Assembly (NCBI GenBank): GCA_050633465.1 | Contig: JBOEGO010000029.1 | Coordinates: 45,572-109,571, forward strand | DNA: 64,000 nt | Reading direction: 5' to 3' | Source of the DNA: UBA3069 sp050633465 | GTDB taxonomy: Bacteria; Pseudomonadota; Alphaproteobacteria; Rhodobacterales; Rhodobacteraceae | In this document: positions 40,492 to 49,972 of the stretch, in pieces | Numbering within the stretch: the stretch's first letter is position 1 | Layout of the letters: each line of letters starts with the position of its first letter | Position numbers and translations under genes: made by a program | The notes under the pieces: generated by a model | Told to the model about the DNA's origin: nothing | The model's input: only the letters and a program-made list of their open reading frames with translations | Databases searched by the model: none

Positions 40492-41937
40492 CTAGATACG
40501 TGCCGCATCCAATTTTGACTTGAAACGCTGATATGCTGCGGAATAATTTGCGATCTGGGCTGGATCAGGGTCGATACTGCGGGCGATTTTAGGTGGAATA
40601 CAAACCGCCGAAACATCACCATGGCCCGTTGCCAACATCGCAAGCCGCGCCGCGCCAAAGGCCGCGCCGAAATCACCGTCTTGGGGCACATCAACCGGCC
40701 GCTCCAGAACGGTGGCGATCAGTTTTAACCAATACTCTGATCTTGTGCCGCCGCCCACAGCCAGAAAACGGGCAGGATCAGCCCCCGCACTTTGTAATGC
40801 CGCCTGATTATCACGCAGGGCAAAGGCCACCCCCTCCATCACCGTGCGCGTCATTGCTGCGCGATCTGTTTCAGGGGTCAAACCAATAAACCCACCGCGC
40901 AGTCGGGCATCATTATGGGGTGTTCGTTCGCCTGAAAGATAGGGCAAAAACAGGCTCTGTTCCGGCGGAAAAAGGGTATTTCCCTGTTCCCCGTCCAAAA
41001 CAGCGGCCGTTGTGCCGCAGATTCGGGCGAACCATTCCAACCCCGCCGTTGCAGACAGGATCACACCCATCTGGTGCCATGTATCAGGCAGCGCGTGACA
41101 AAAGGTATGCACCGCACTTTGGGCGTTCGGGCGATAGGAATCCGCTGCCGCAAACAATACCCCCGATGTGCCCAATGACACAAATCCAGCACCCGCCTTC
41201 GTCACACCGGTGCCAATCCCTGCGGCCGCATTGTCGCCCGCGCCGCCAGCCACAATCACACCCGCAGGCAGGCCCCAACGTTGTGCCAGTTCAGGGCGCA
41301 TTTGACCGGACGCTGCCGAGCCTTCAACCAGCCCGGGCATTTGCGAACGCGTCATAGACGACGCCGAAAGCAAGGCATCAGACCAATCACGCCCGCCCAC
41401 ATCCAACCATGCGGTGCCAGAGGCATCAGACATGTCCGTTACATATTCACCCGTCAGCCAAAGACGAAGGTAATCCTTTGGCAACAATACCTTGGTTACT
41501 TTGGCGAACAGTTCCGGCTCGTGTTCTGCGCACCACATCAATTTCGGCGCGGTAAAGCCCGGAAACACGATATTGCCCGACAGCGCCCGCACCTGCGGCA
41601 TCGCATCCAATACTGCGGCCTGCCTATGGGCACGCGTATCGTTCCACAAAATACACGGCCGCAGCACATTGTCAGCACGATCCAGCAAGGTCGCACCATG
41701 CATTTGCCCCGATAACCCGATCCCTTTTACCGCAGCCAGCCCCTGTGGCGCAGATCGTGCCAGCGCATCAAATGCGGCTTCGCATGCGGTGATCCAGTCG
41801 GCGGGGTTTTGCTCTGCCCAGCCATCATGCGGGTGCTGAACCACCAGCGGAGCGGCACTGCTGGCGACAACCGCTTGGGCATCATCCACAAGCACAAGTT
41901 TGATCCCCGAAGTGCCAAGATCAATCCCCAGAAACAT
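40492..41937 (-). CDS. xylB: Xylulokinase
   Basis: The 481-residue FGGY-family kinase starts FLGIDLGTSGIKLVLVDD, has GLSGQMHGATLLD and the C-terminal TRSEYWLKLIATVLERPV. It phosphorylates D-xylulose, the product of arabitol or xylitol oxidation, which feeds the pentose phosphate pathway. It is the last gene of the minus-strand polyol operon and overlaps the preceding kinase gene by 17 bp. Confidence 0.92.
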   Translation of the reverse strand: MFLGIDLGTSGIKLVLVDDAQAVVASSAAPLVVQHPHDGWAEQNPADWITACEAAFDALARSAPQGLAAVKGIGLSGQMHGATLLDRADNVLRPCILWNDTRAHRQAAVLDAMPQVRALSGNIVFPGFTAPKLMWCAEHEPELFAKVTKVLLPKDYLRLWLTGEYVTDMSDASGTAWLDVGGRDWSDALLSASSMTRSQMPGLVEGSAASGQMRPELAQRWGLPAGVIVAGGAGDNAAAGIGTGVTKAGAGFVSLGTSGVLFAAADSYRPNAQSAVHTFCHALPDTWHQMGVILSATAGLEWFARICGTTAAVLDGEQGNTLFPPEQSLFLPYLSGERTPHNDARLRGGFIGLTPETDRAAMTRTVMEGVAFALRDNQAALQSAGADPARFLAVGGGTRSEYWLKLIATVLERPVDVPQDGDFGAAFGAARLAMLATGHGDVSAVCIPPKIARSIDPDPAQIANYSAAYQRFKSKLDAARI

Positions 41938-43513
41938 GGTCGCTTTCCTTTGATTGGTCGGCGTGCAGGGTCAGCAATTCTGAACGGTGGCGCTGCATCA
42001 TGGTAAACGCCGCATAGTCGTGATCAAGGGCAGCAGCCCATACCGGATCAGGCGACAGGGTTTTACGGTCCGGCAAAATCCCTGCCGAAACAGCGGAAAG
42101 CGGGCAGCCCTGCGCAGTCGCCAATGCCGCCATCGCGGAGCCAAGCAACACGGTGTCGACCCCATTGATGCGGGCAATGTCACACCCCGTCGCATTGGCA
42201 TATAACTGCATCAGCAGGTCGCTGCGGCCATGGCCGCCCGCAACAAACAATCTGCGCGGTTTGTCCCTGCCGTTAGACATCACCGTTATGATCTGGCGCA
42301 GCCCCATGGCCAGCCCCACCGCGACCCGCCAGTAAACCTGCGGCAGGCTGTGGGCATCAAAATCCAGAGACAGGCCGGACATCACTGCACCGATATCAGG
42401 ATCAGCCATCGGGGTGCGGTTGCCATTAAAATCAGGCAACACATTTATATTACGCGCAAATTCTGGCCCGCTTTGCGCCAAATGGGTTTGGATACGCCGT
42501 GCAATCCGGTCGTGCGCTCCCGCGCTGTCATCCCCATCTCCAAAACGGCGCAGCACCAGATCCAGTGCAGCACCCGTGGCGGATTGCCCGCCTTCGCTTA
42601 CCCATGTGTCAGGCAGAACAATATCCGGAAACGGACCCCAAATCCCGGTGCCATGGCGCGCCACATCCGATACCGACATCACGCATGTCGATGTGCCGGC
42701 GACCAGCGCTGTGCCCTCGTTCATGCCTGCCAATGCCCCCAAGGCACCTGCATAGCCATCCACCATCCCCTGTGCGACAAGGCAATCAACCGCCAGACCC
42801 AGATCGGCGGCCGATCGAGCAAGAAGCACACCCGCCCTGACCCCCGGCAAGGCGGGAGCATGGTGAATACCTGCGCGGTCCACGGCATCATCCAACCCGA
42901 TGGAATTTAAAAATCCGTCAGGCCAGCCCCGTAAATCGGCACGGTAGCCCCATTTAGCCACCATGGTGCAAAGCGATCGTTTTGGGGCACCGCTGGCACG
43001 CGACACCAGAAAATCCGACAGGTCCATCGCGTGACCCAACCGCGACCACAGATCGGGCCGCTGCTGTTTTAACCACATCAGTTTGGGCAATTGCATTTCG
43101 GGCGACATGGTGCCGCCCAGACGATCCAGAACCGGCCCGCCAACTTTGGTGCAGATTGCTGCCTGCTCTGCGGCGCGATGGTCAAACCATGCTATCGTAT
43201 CACGCCCGTCAGGGCCTAACGGCAGGGGCAGCCCGTCACCATCACGCAACACCAGCGAACAGGTGGCATCAAATGCAATAGCACCCACCCGATTTGCCGC
43301 AACGCCAGACTGTCTCACCGCGTCCCGAACAGCGTCACAAACCGATAACCAAATGTTTTCCGAGGAATGTTCGCCCTCTCTTTGGCCATCGCGCCACAGG
43401 GAAATTTCATGGCGTCCATAGCCAAGCATCCGGCCAGACGCATCAAACACTCCGGCGCGGGCGCTTTTTGTGCCGACATCAACGGCAACAACATATGGCA
43501 GTTTGTGGTCCAT
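41921..43513 (-). CDS. FGGY-family carbohydrate kinase (D-ribulokinase-like)
   Basis: The 530-residue protein starts YVVAVDVGTKSARAGVFDAS and contains GAIAFDATCSLVLRDGDG and FVAGGHGRSDLLMQL. Length and motifs match the ribulokinase/YDR109C-type branch rather than xylulokinase. It probably phosphorylates D-ribulose, the oxidation product of ribitol or D-arabitol. The 17-bp overlap with xylB shows tight coupling, giving the operon two pentulose kinases. Confidence 0.82.
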   Translation of the reverse strand: MDHKLPYVVAVDVGTKSARAGVFDASGRMLGYGRHEISLWRDGQREGEHSSENIWLSVCDAVRDAVRQSGVAANRVGAIAFDATCSLVLRDGDGLPLPLGPDGRDTIAWFDHRAAEQAAICTKVGGPVLDRLGGTMSPEMQLPKLMWLKQQRPDLWSRLGHAMDLSDFLVSRASGAPKRSLCTMVAKWGYRADLRGWPDGFLNSIGLDDAVDRAGIHHAPALPGVRAGVLLARSAADLGLAVDCLVAQGMVDGYAGALGALAGMNEGTALVAGTSTCVMSVSDVARHGTGIWGPFPDIVLPDTWVSEGGQSATGAALDLVLRRFGDGDDSAGAHDRIARRIQTHLAQSGPEFARNINVLPDFNGNRTPMADPDIGAVMSGLSLDFDAHSLPQVYWRVAVGLAMGLRQIITVMSNGRDKPRRLFVAGGHGRSDLLMQLYANATGCDIARINGVDTVLLGSAMAALATAQGCPLSAVSAGILPDRKTLSPDPVWAAALDHDYAAFTMMQRHRSELLTLHADQSKESDHVSGD

Positions 43514-43518
43514 ATAAT

Positions 43519-44187
43519 TCAGTTACTGCCATGCAATAGCGCGGGCAACTGATCCATCCGGTCGATGATTGCCCATGGGGCCAGCGCCCGCGACCGCTGA
43601 TCCAGATTGGCGGGCCCCGCATGGCTGCCGCCCGTAAACGCAACCACGCGCATTCCGGCCGCTTGTGCTGCTTGAATGCCTGCGGTGCTGTCTTCGATCA
43701 CCACGCAATCCGCAGGGCTGACGCCCATTTGCTGCGCAGCAAACAGGAACAGATCAGGCGCTGGTTTGCCGTTTTCAACCATGGTGGCGCTAAAGATATG
43801 CGGGCTAAGTAAATCCAGCAAGCCGGTTACCGATAACGACAGGCGAATCCGCTCCATTTGCGAAGACGAGGCAACGCAACGTGCGCAGCCGATTGCATTC
43901 AATGCATCGGCTACGCCAGCAATGGGCTGTAGATCACTGCGAAACCGCGCATACAGCTGCGTTCGCAGGTCGATCAGATGATCATCGGTCAATTCCAGCC
44001 CGTATTCATCGCGCACCAGCGCCATCACAGACGTTAACGAACGCCCCAGCATGGTTTCATAACTCGTGGCAGCGTCGATATGGCAACCCGCCTTGGCCAG
44101 CACATCCAGCAGCACCGCAACAGAAATCGGCTCACTGTCAACCAGCACGCCGTCGCAATCGAAAATGACCAGTTTGGGTGGGGGCAT
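43519..44187 (-). CDS. HAD-superfamily phosphatase, beta-phosphoglucomutase-like
   Basis: The 222-residue protein has motif I VIFDCDGVLVDSEP, a helical cap, the Ser/Thr motif VASSSQMERIRLSL and the C-terminal VIEDSTAGIQAAQAAGM. This is the subgroup IA phosphatase fold. Sitting between mannitol-dehydrogenase and kinase genes, it probably removes phosphate from a sugar or polyol phosphate. The position is that of smoS or smoM in related operons, and substrate is not known. Confidence 0.82.
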   Translation of the reverse strand: MPPPKLVIFDCDGVLVDSEPISVAVLLDVLAKAGCHIDAATSYETMLGRSLTSVMALVRDEYGLELTDDHLIDLRTQLYARFRSDLQPIAGVADALNAIGCARCVASSSQMERIRLSLSVTGLLDLLSPHIFSATMVENGKPAPDLFLFAAQQMGVSPADCVVIEDSTAGIQAAQAAGMRVVAFTGGSHAGPANLDQRSRALAPWAIIDRMDQLPALLHGSN

Positions 44188-44190
44188 CAG

Positions 44191-45666
44191 TTACAGCGTT
44201 TCATCCAGATAGCGTTGCAGCACAGACACTGTGCCCTCCTGCCAAAGGGCATTCAAAGCGTTGGAAAAAGCCGCGGCAAAGCGTTCGTTATCGGCCAGTT
44301 CGCCATAAACATCGCGCATTCTCAGCCATGCCCGGGGGTCGGTTTGCGCCGCCTGCGCCGTGGTTTGCAGATGGTCCCAATTCGGGTCATTCGGGGCGAT
44401 CACCGCGCCGCTTTCGCTGACACCGGCGCAATAGCGGCACCAAAGCGCCGATTCCAGCGCCAGCCCGTCAATCCTGCCATCGCGTGCCAGTGCATCGGTG
44501 ATCGACGGCACAATAAATTTCGGTTGCCGATTTGATCCGTCAAGGCACAGCCGCCGCACGGTATCGCCTATTTTGGGGTTCAAGAAGCGTTGCTCGATCA
44601 GATCGAAATAGGTGCTGATATCAGTATCCGGCACGGGCGGGACACCGGGGATGATCTCTTCTCGTTCCAGTTTTTGCAGGAATGCGCGGATCAGCGGGTG
44701 TTCCATCGCCTCGTGGACGAAATGAATATCCAACAGACCCGCAGGATATGCGATCACCGCGTGCCCGCCGTTCAGAATACGGATTTTCATGAACTCATAG
44801 GGGGTGACATCGGGCACAAATTGCACGCCGACCTGCTCCAGCGGCGGGCGACCCAAGGGGAAATCATCTTCTAGCACCCATTGGGTGAAGCCCTCGCAAA
44901 ACACGGGCCAGCCATCGGTCACACCGAAATCATCGCGCAGAATATTGCGTTCGCGGTCTGATGTGGCGGGGGTGATCCGATCCACCATCCCATTGGGGAA
45001 ACGAACCTGATCCTGCACCCATTGCGCCAGGTTAGGGTCTATCAGGCGCGCCAGACCAACCAGCGTATTGCGTGTCACATGGCCATTGTGCGGGATGTTG
45101 TCACAGCACATCACAGTGAATGGCGGCGTTCCCCCGGCGCGGCGCATCCGCAATCCTTTCAGCATCAGACCAAACACCGTGCGCGGCATTTCGGGTTCGG
45201 CGGCGTCATGCAGGATATCAGGATGGGCCGGGTCGAACCTGCCGCCGGCATCCAGAAAATACCCGCCCTCGGTGATCGTCAGCGATACGATGCGAATGGC
45301 AGGATCGGCAAGCCGCTGGGTGATCGCGGCGGCATCGTTCGGGTCGATGTAATCCAGCATCGCGCCGGTGACATGGGCGGTTGATGTGTCTGCCTCTTGC
45401 GCGACAACTGTTGTTAAAAACCCCTGTGCCGCCAACACCTGACGCGCCTTACTGTCGCCGGGCATCACACCTGCGCCGATAATCGCCCAGTCATGCCCCT
45501 GACCCGTTGAAAACAATCGGTCCAGATAACAGGCCTGATGCGCACGGTGAAAGTTTCCAACGCCAAAATGCAGGATTCCCGCGCTTAGATCTGCACGATC
45601 ATAGGCGGGTCGCCCGACGGTTTCCGGCAGGTCCGACAGGGTATTGAGCGAAAGCGTGACGGGCAT
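44191..45666 (-). CDS. mtlK: Mannitol 2-dehydrogenase family polyol dehydrogenase
   Basis: The ATG at 45666 gives 491 residues, the length of long-chain polyol dehydrogenases. ILHFGVGNFHRAHQACYLD is the N-terminal NAD-binding motif, and MKIRILNGGHA has the catalytic Lys and its Asn/His partners. It oxidises mannitol to fructose or D-arabitol to xylulose with NAD. Fructose would be taken by the fructokinase and xylulose by XylB, both encoded in this locus. The family naming follows Rhodobacter MtlK. Confidence 0.9.
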   Translation of the reverse strand: MPVTLSLNTLSDLPETVGRPAYDRADLSAGILHFGVGNFHRAHQACYLDRLFSTGQGHDWAIIGAGVMPGDSKARQVLAAQGFLTTVVAQEADTSTAHVTGAMLDYIDPNDAAAITQRLADPAIRIVSLTITEGGYFLDAGGRFDPAHPDILHDAAEPEMPRTVFGLMLKGLRMRRAGGTPPFTVMCCDNIPHNGHVTRNTLVGLARLIDPNLAQWVQDQVRFPNGMVDRITPATSDRERNILRDDFGVTDGWPVFCEGFTQWVLEDDFPLGRPPLEQVGVQFVPDVTPYEFMKIRILNGGHAVIAYPAGLLDIHFVHEAMEHPLIRAFLQKLEREEIIPGVPPVPDTDISTYFDLIEQRFLNPKIGDTVRRLCLDGSNRQPKFIVPSITDALARDGRIDGLALESALWCRYCAGVSESGAVIAPNDPNWDHLQTTAQAAQTDPRAWLRMRDVYGELADNERFAAAFSNALNALWQEGTVSVLQRYLDETL

Positions 45667-45717
45667 CAATCTGGCCTTATACAGCAGCGAAGCATAGGTT
45701 TTCAGGTGGAACAGGGT

Positions 45718-46716
45718 CTATTGAATGCGTAATCCAGCAGCGTCAAAACGATGGATTTTCTCCGGATCCGGCGTCAGGAACACGGTATCGCCATAGCCCA
45801 CGCCGACCTCGCCAATGGCGCGCACGGTCATTTCGCCATGATCGGTTTGCACCCGCAAAAACGTGTCAGAACCCAGATGTTCGGCCAGCCCGACCTTGCC
45901 CTGCCAATCGCCCGATTCTGTGGAGATTTGCAGGTGTTCGGGTCTGATTCCGATGCTGTGGCAGTCGTGTTTCGCGGCCTCGGCGCCTTCAACAAAATTC
46001 ATGCGGGGGCTGCCGATGAAGCCCGCGACAAACCGGTTGCGCGGGGTTTCGTATAGTTCCAATGGCGCGCCGACCTGTTCGATCAACCCGTCATGCAGCA
46101 CCACGATTTTGTCGGCCATGGTCATTGCCTCGACCTGATCATGGGTCACATAAACCATGGTGGTGGCCAGCTGGCGGTGCAGATCGCTGATTTCGGCACG
46201 CATGTTCACACGCAATGCGGCGTCAAGGTTGGACAGCGGTTCATCGAACAGAAATGCCGAAGGTTCACGCACAATCGCGCGGCCAATCGCGACCCGTTGG
46301 CGTTGCCCGCCGGACAATTGGCCGGGGCGACTGTCCAGATAATCGGTCAGGTTCAAAACCCGCGCCGCGTTGGTCACTTTTTCGTCGATTGCCGATTGCG
46401 CCATCTTGGCCATTTTCATCGGAAAAGCGATATTTTTGCGCACGCTCATATGCGGATACAAAGCATAGGATTGAAACACCATTGCCAGCCCGCGTTTGGC
46501 AGGTGCGGCGGCTGTGGCATCAGCGCCATCAATCATGATCTGGCCGCTGCTTACATCCTCTAGACCCGCAATCAGCCGTAACAGGGTCGATTTTCCACAG
46601 CCCGACGGGCCGACAAACACCACGAATTCACCATCGTTAATGGTTAGGTCCAGCGGTGGAATCACCTGTTTCGCGCCGAAGCTTTTGGTGATTTGGTTCA
46701 GGGTAATGCTGCCCAT
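45718..46716 (-). CDS. smoK: Sugar/polyol ABC transporter ATPase (SmoK-like)
   Basis: The 332-residue ATPase has Walker A VGPSGCGKSTLLRLIAG, signature LSGGQRQRVAIGRAI and Walker B AFLFDEPLSNLDA, and a C-terminal TOBE-type regulatory domain (about 240-332). It energises uptake of polyol through SmoF and SmoG. Same-strand order with the permease and binding-protein genes supports the smo assignment. Confidence 0.92.
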   Translation of the reverse strand: MGSITLNQITKSFGAKQVIPPLDLTINDGEFVVFVGPSGCGKSTLLRLIAGLEDVSSGQIMIDGADATAAAPAKRGLAMVFQSYALYPHMSVRKNIAFPMKMAKMAQSAIDEKVTNAARVLNLTDYLDSRPGQLSGGQRQRVAIGRAIVREPSAFLFDEPLSNLDAALRVNMRAEISDLHRQLATTMVYVTHDQVEAMTMADKIVVLHDGLIEQVGAPLELYETPRNRFVAGFIGSPRMNFVEGAEAAKHDCHSIGIRPEHLQISTESGDWQGKVGLAEHLGSDTFLRVQTDHGEMTVRAIGEVGVGYGDTVFLTPDPEKIHRFDAAGLRIQ

Positions 46717-46728
46717 AATCGGAATTCC

Positions 46729-47559
46729 TTATTTCACCGCGCCAAAGGTCAGGCCGCGTACCAGCTGTTTCTGGCTGAACCAGCCAAGGATCATAATCGG
46801 CGCAATTGCCATGGTCGAAGCGGCCGAAAGTTTGGCGTAAAACAACCCTTCGGGGCTGGAATAACTGGCGATGAACGCGGTCAATGGCGCAGCTTTGGCT
46901 GCTGTCAGGTTCAGGGTCCAGAATGCCTCGTTCCAGGCCAGGATCACGTTCAACAACAGGGTTGATGCGATGCCCGGCACCGCCATCGGCGTCAGAACAT
47001 GGATGATTTCATCACGCAGGGATGCGCCGTCCATCCGTGCTGCTTCCAGGATTTCACCGGGGATTTCCTTGAAATAGGTATAGAGCATCCAGACGATGAT
47101 CGGCAGGTTGATCAGCATCAGCACAATCACCATGCCCGTGCGCGTGTCCAATAGGCCGAACTGTTTGAACAACAGATAGATCGGGATCAAAACCCCCACC
47201 GGCGGTAGCATCTTGGTGGACAGCATCCACATCAACACGTCCTTGGTGCGCTTGCCCGGCACAAAGGCCATCGCCCATGCCGCAGGCACCGCCACCAGCA
47301 GGCCCAATAGGGTGGAACCCACAGATATCACAACAGAATTCCAGAAATGGCGGGCATAGTTCGATCGTTCCTGCACGGTTGAATAATTTTCAAACGTCCA
47401 GTCAAAAAACAGGAATGACGGCGGCGATGCGATTGCCTCGGCCTCGGTTTTGAAACTGGTCAGGAACGTCCACAGGATCGGGAAAAACAGCAACATTGCC
47501 ACAGTCCACGCCAGCAGTGTGGCAATGAATTTGCGGCGATTTGTGACAGCGCGGGCCAT
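46729..47559 (-). CDS. smoG: Polyol ABC transporter permease, MalG type (SmoG-like)
   Basis: The 276-residue membrane protein has six helices and the coupling loop EILEAARMDGASLRDEIIHV with the EAA motif that docks to the ATPase. It ends QKQLVRGLTFGAVK, the standard MalG-type finish. It lies 12 bp upstream of smoK and 13 bp downstream of smoF. Confidence 0.92.
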   Translation of the reverse strand: MARAVTNRRKFIATLLAWTVAMLLFFPILWTFLTSFKTEAEAIASPPSFLFFDWTFENYSTVQERSNYARHFWNSVVISVGSTLLGLLVAVPAAWAMAFVPGKRTKDVLMWMLSTKMLPPVGVLIPIYLLFKQFGLLDTRTGMVIVLMLINLPIIVWMLYTYFKEIPGEILEAARMDGASLRDEIIHVLTPMAVPGIASTLLLNVILAWNEAFWTLNLTAAKAAPLTAFIASYSSPEGLFYAKLSAASTMAIAPIMILGWFSQKQLVRGLTFGAVK

Positions 47560-47572
47560 GTTCTATCCCTTC

Positions 47573-48445
47573 CTATGCGTCAAGGTTCTTGCCGATCATC
47601 CGCATCAGGAAGATCGCAACAATATTGGCCAGAACCACCGCAACGATGCCGCCAGCAGCCCCGCCACCCACATCAAATTGCAGCAGCGATTGCGCATAAA
47701 TCAGATAGGTGATGTTGGTCGAGGCATAGCCCGGCCCGCCATTCGTGGTCACCAGAATTTCGGCAAAAACCGACAGCAGGAAAATGGTTTCAATCAGAAT
47801 AACCACCGTGGCGGCGCGGCTGACATGGGGCAGGGTAATGTGGAAAAACCGCGCAAACGGGCCAGCACCGTCCATCTCGGCGGCCTCCATCTGTTCACGG
47901 TCCAGCGATTGCAACGCGGTTAACAGGATCAGCGCGGCAAAGGGCAACCACATCCACGACACCATCAGAATGATCGAAAATAACGGCGCATGTGACAGGA
48001 AATCAAAGGGTTGCAACCCCAGCGATTTGGCCAGATGGGCGAACAACCCGTTGACGGGGTTCATGAACATATTCTTCCACACCAGCGCCGAAACGGTGGG
48101 CATCACAAAAAACGGCGCAATCGTCAGAATGCGCACCACCCCCTGCCCCCAGATCGGTTGATCCAGCAGCAGCGCCAGTAAAATCCCGCCAATGGTCGTG
48201 ATCGCCAGCACGCCCAGCACCAGAATGATGGTGTTTTTGAACGCGGCAAAAAACGCAGGATCGGTCAGGAAATAGCGGTAATTGTCCAGCCCGATGAATG
48301 TCTCCATTCCCGGCATCAACAGGTTGTAACGCAGCAGCGAAAACCAGATCGTCATCGACAGCGGCACGATCATCCAGCCCAGCAACAGCAGGACAGCGGG
48401 CGAAATCATCAGGCGCGCGGCGGTGCGGGAATGGGCGGTGGACAT
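47573..48445 (-). CDS. smoF: Polyol ABC transporter permease, MalF type (SmoF-like)
   Basis: The 290-residue membrane protein has six helices and the loop EQMEAAEMDGAGPFARFFHI. It forms the translocation channel with SmoG. A hairpin with a UUCG loop and T run separates it from smoE, so it is probably made in lower amount than the binding protein. Confidence 0.92.
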   Translation of the reverse strand: MSTAHSRTAARLMISPAVLLLLGWMIVPLSMTIWFSLLRYNLLMPGMETFIGLDNYRYFLTDPAFFAAFKNTIILVLGVLAITTIGGILLALLLDQPIWGQGVVRILTIAPFFVMPTVSALVWKNMFMNPVNGLFAHLAKSLGLQPFDFLSHAPLFSIILMVSWMWLPFAALILLTALQSLDREQMEAAEMDGAGPFARFFHITLPHVSRAATVVILIETIFLLSVFAEILVTTNGGPGYASTNITYLIYAQSLLQFDVGGGAAGGIVAVVLANIVAIFLMRMIGKNLDA

Positions 48446-48465
48446 GACGAACCCCTTTCAGGCGG

Positions 48466-48497
48466 AAAAACGGGGCCAGCCGCGAACAGCCAGCCCC
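48466..48497 (-). terminator. UUCG hairpin between smoE and smoF, likely attenuator
   Basis: Read on the minus strand, GGGGCTGGCTG pairs with CGGCTGGCCCC around a TTCG tetraloop (11 pairs, three of them G-U), followed by GTTTTT. This is a complete intrinsic terminator in the 67-bp gap after the binding-protein gene. Partial read-through would give excess binding protein over permease. Confidence 0.72.
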
Positions 48498-48512
48498 ATC
48501 GGGAGGAAGCGG

Positions 48513-49826
48513 TTATTTGAGGTAACCGCCCTTGCGCATCTCGCGCTCGGTCAGAGCTTGCGCGCTTTTTAGTGCCTGTTCCGCCGTAACAGTGCCTGCC
48601 AACGCGGCAGAGAACTGTTGACCAACCGCCGTTCCGATGCCCTGAAATTCGGGGATCGCGACGAATTGCACGCCGGTATAGGGCACTTCATCTACGGCAG
48701 GGTTGTTGGGATCAGCCGCGTTGATCGATTCCAGCGTCATTTTGGCAAAAGGCGCGGCTTTCAGGTATTCCTCGTTGGCGTATAGCGACGAACGGGTGCC
48801 CGGCGGCACGTTGGCCCAACCCTCGTTCGCGGCGACCAGTTCGGTATAACCCTTGGAGGTGGCCCAAGCGACGAATGTCTTGGCCGCTTCCTCCTTTTCG
48901 GTGCCAGCGGGGATGCCCAGCGTCCAAGCCCAAAGCCAGTTTCCGCGCTTGCCCAAACCGTTGTCGGGTGCCAGTGCGAAACCGACCTGATCGGCGACTT
49001 TGCTGTCATCGGGGTTGGTCACGAATGATGCGGCGACGGTGGCGTCGATCCACATGCCGCACTTACCCTGTTGAAACAACGCCAGATTTTCGTTGAACCC
49101 GTTGGACGATGCCCCCGGCGGGCCATAGTTGTTCATCAGGTCCAGATAGTCGGTCAGGGTCGCTTTCCATGCTTCGCCGTCAAACTGGGGGTTCCACTCC
49201 ATGTCGAACCAGCGCGCGCCATAGCTGTTGGCCATGGCCGACAAGAATGCCATGTTTTCACCCCAACCGGCCTTGCCACGCAGGCAGATGCCGTAAACTT
49301 CGCCGTCTTTGTCGGTCATCGCGGCGGCGGCTTCTTTGATTTGGGCCCATGTCGGCGCGTCGGGCATGGTCAGCCCTGCCTTTTCCATCAGGTCCATGCG
49401 ATACATGACCATCGAAGATTCGCCATAAAATGGTGCGGCATACAGCGATCCGTCCTGTGACAGCCCCCCTGCGATGGCGGGCAGCAGGTCGTCTTTGTCC
49501 CAGTCGGCGGGCATGTCATCCAGCGCAACCAACCAGCCCTGCTTGGCCCAAATTGGCACCTCGTAGGTGCCGATAGTCATCACATCATACTGGCCACCCT
49601 TGGTGGCAATATCTGTGGTAACCCGCTGACGCAGAACGTTTTCTTCTAGGGTCACCCATTCCAGTTCGATGTCTGGATGTGCCTTTGTAAATTCGTCGGT
49701 CAGACCCTGCATACGGATCATATCACCGTTGTTCACGGTTGCGATGGTGATGGTTTCGGCCTGCGCCGCGGCGGCCAAGGCACATGCGGCAGTGGCGCCC
49801 CACAGGGCACGGGTCAAGTGTTTCAT
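48513..49826 (-). CDS. smoE: Polyol ABC transporter substrate-binding protein (SmoE-like)
   Basis: The ATG at 49826 follows GGGAGGAAACC. The 437-residue protein has a signal peptide (LTRALWGATAACALAAAAQA) and the layout of family 1 solute-binding proteins, with DLMNNYGPPGASSNGFNE and MWIDATVAASF in the hinge region. It captures sorbitol, mannitol or arabitol in the periplasm. It is the first transported-gene of the operon and its own downstream hairpin should make it the most abundant product. Confidence 0.9.
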   Translation of the reverse strand: MKHLTRALWGATAACALAAAAQAETITIATVNNGDMIRMQGLTDEFTKAHPDIELEWVTLEENVLRQRVTTDIATKGGQYDVMTIGTYEVPIWAKQGWLVALDDMPADWDKDDLLPAIAGGLSQDGSLYAAPFYGESSMVMYRMDLMEKAGLTMPDAPTWAQIKEAAAAMTDKDGEVYGICLRGKAGWGENMAFLSAMANSYGARWFDMEWNPQFDGEAWKATLTDYLDLMNNYGPPGASSNGFNENLALFQQGKCGMWIDATVAASFVTNPDDSKVADQVGFALAPDNGLGKRGNWLWAWTLGIPAGTEKEEAAKTFVAWATSKGYTELVAANEGWANVPPGTRSSLYANEEYLKAAPFAKMTLESINAADPNNPAVDEVPYTGVQFVAIPEFQGIGTAVGQQFSAALAGTVTAEQALKSAQALTEREMRKGGYLK

Positions 49827-49972
49827 GGTTTCCTCCCAGAAATTTTGAGCAATCGCTGACTGCTTGGGCAAATGTTCACTTGATGCCGGAAGTTGTCAAC
49901 CGGGGTCTTCCGCTGCTGTGCAGCAATACATTGATTTCATGCGAAAAGAGGTTGCCCCGAGCGAACAATGGC

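Noticed and set aside
49870..49967. TGTTCAC and CGAACAATG as SmoC half-sites before smoE
   Set aside because: They do not form a convincing palindrome and match too few bases to claim an operator.
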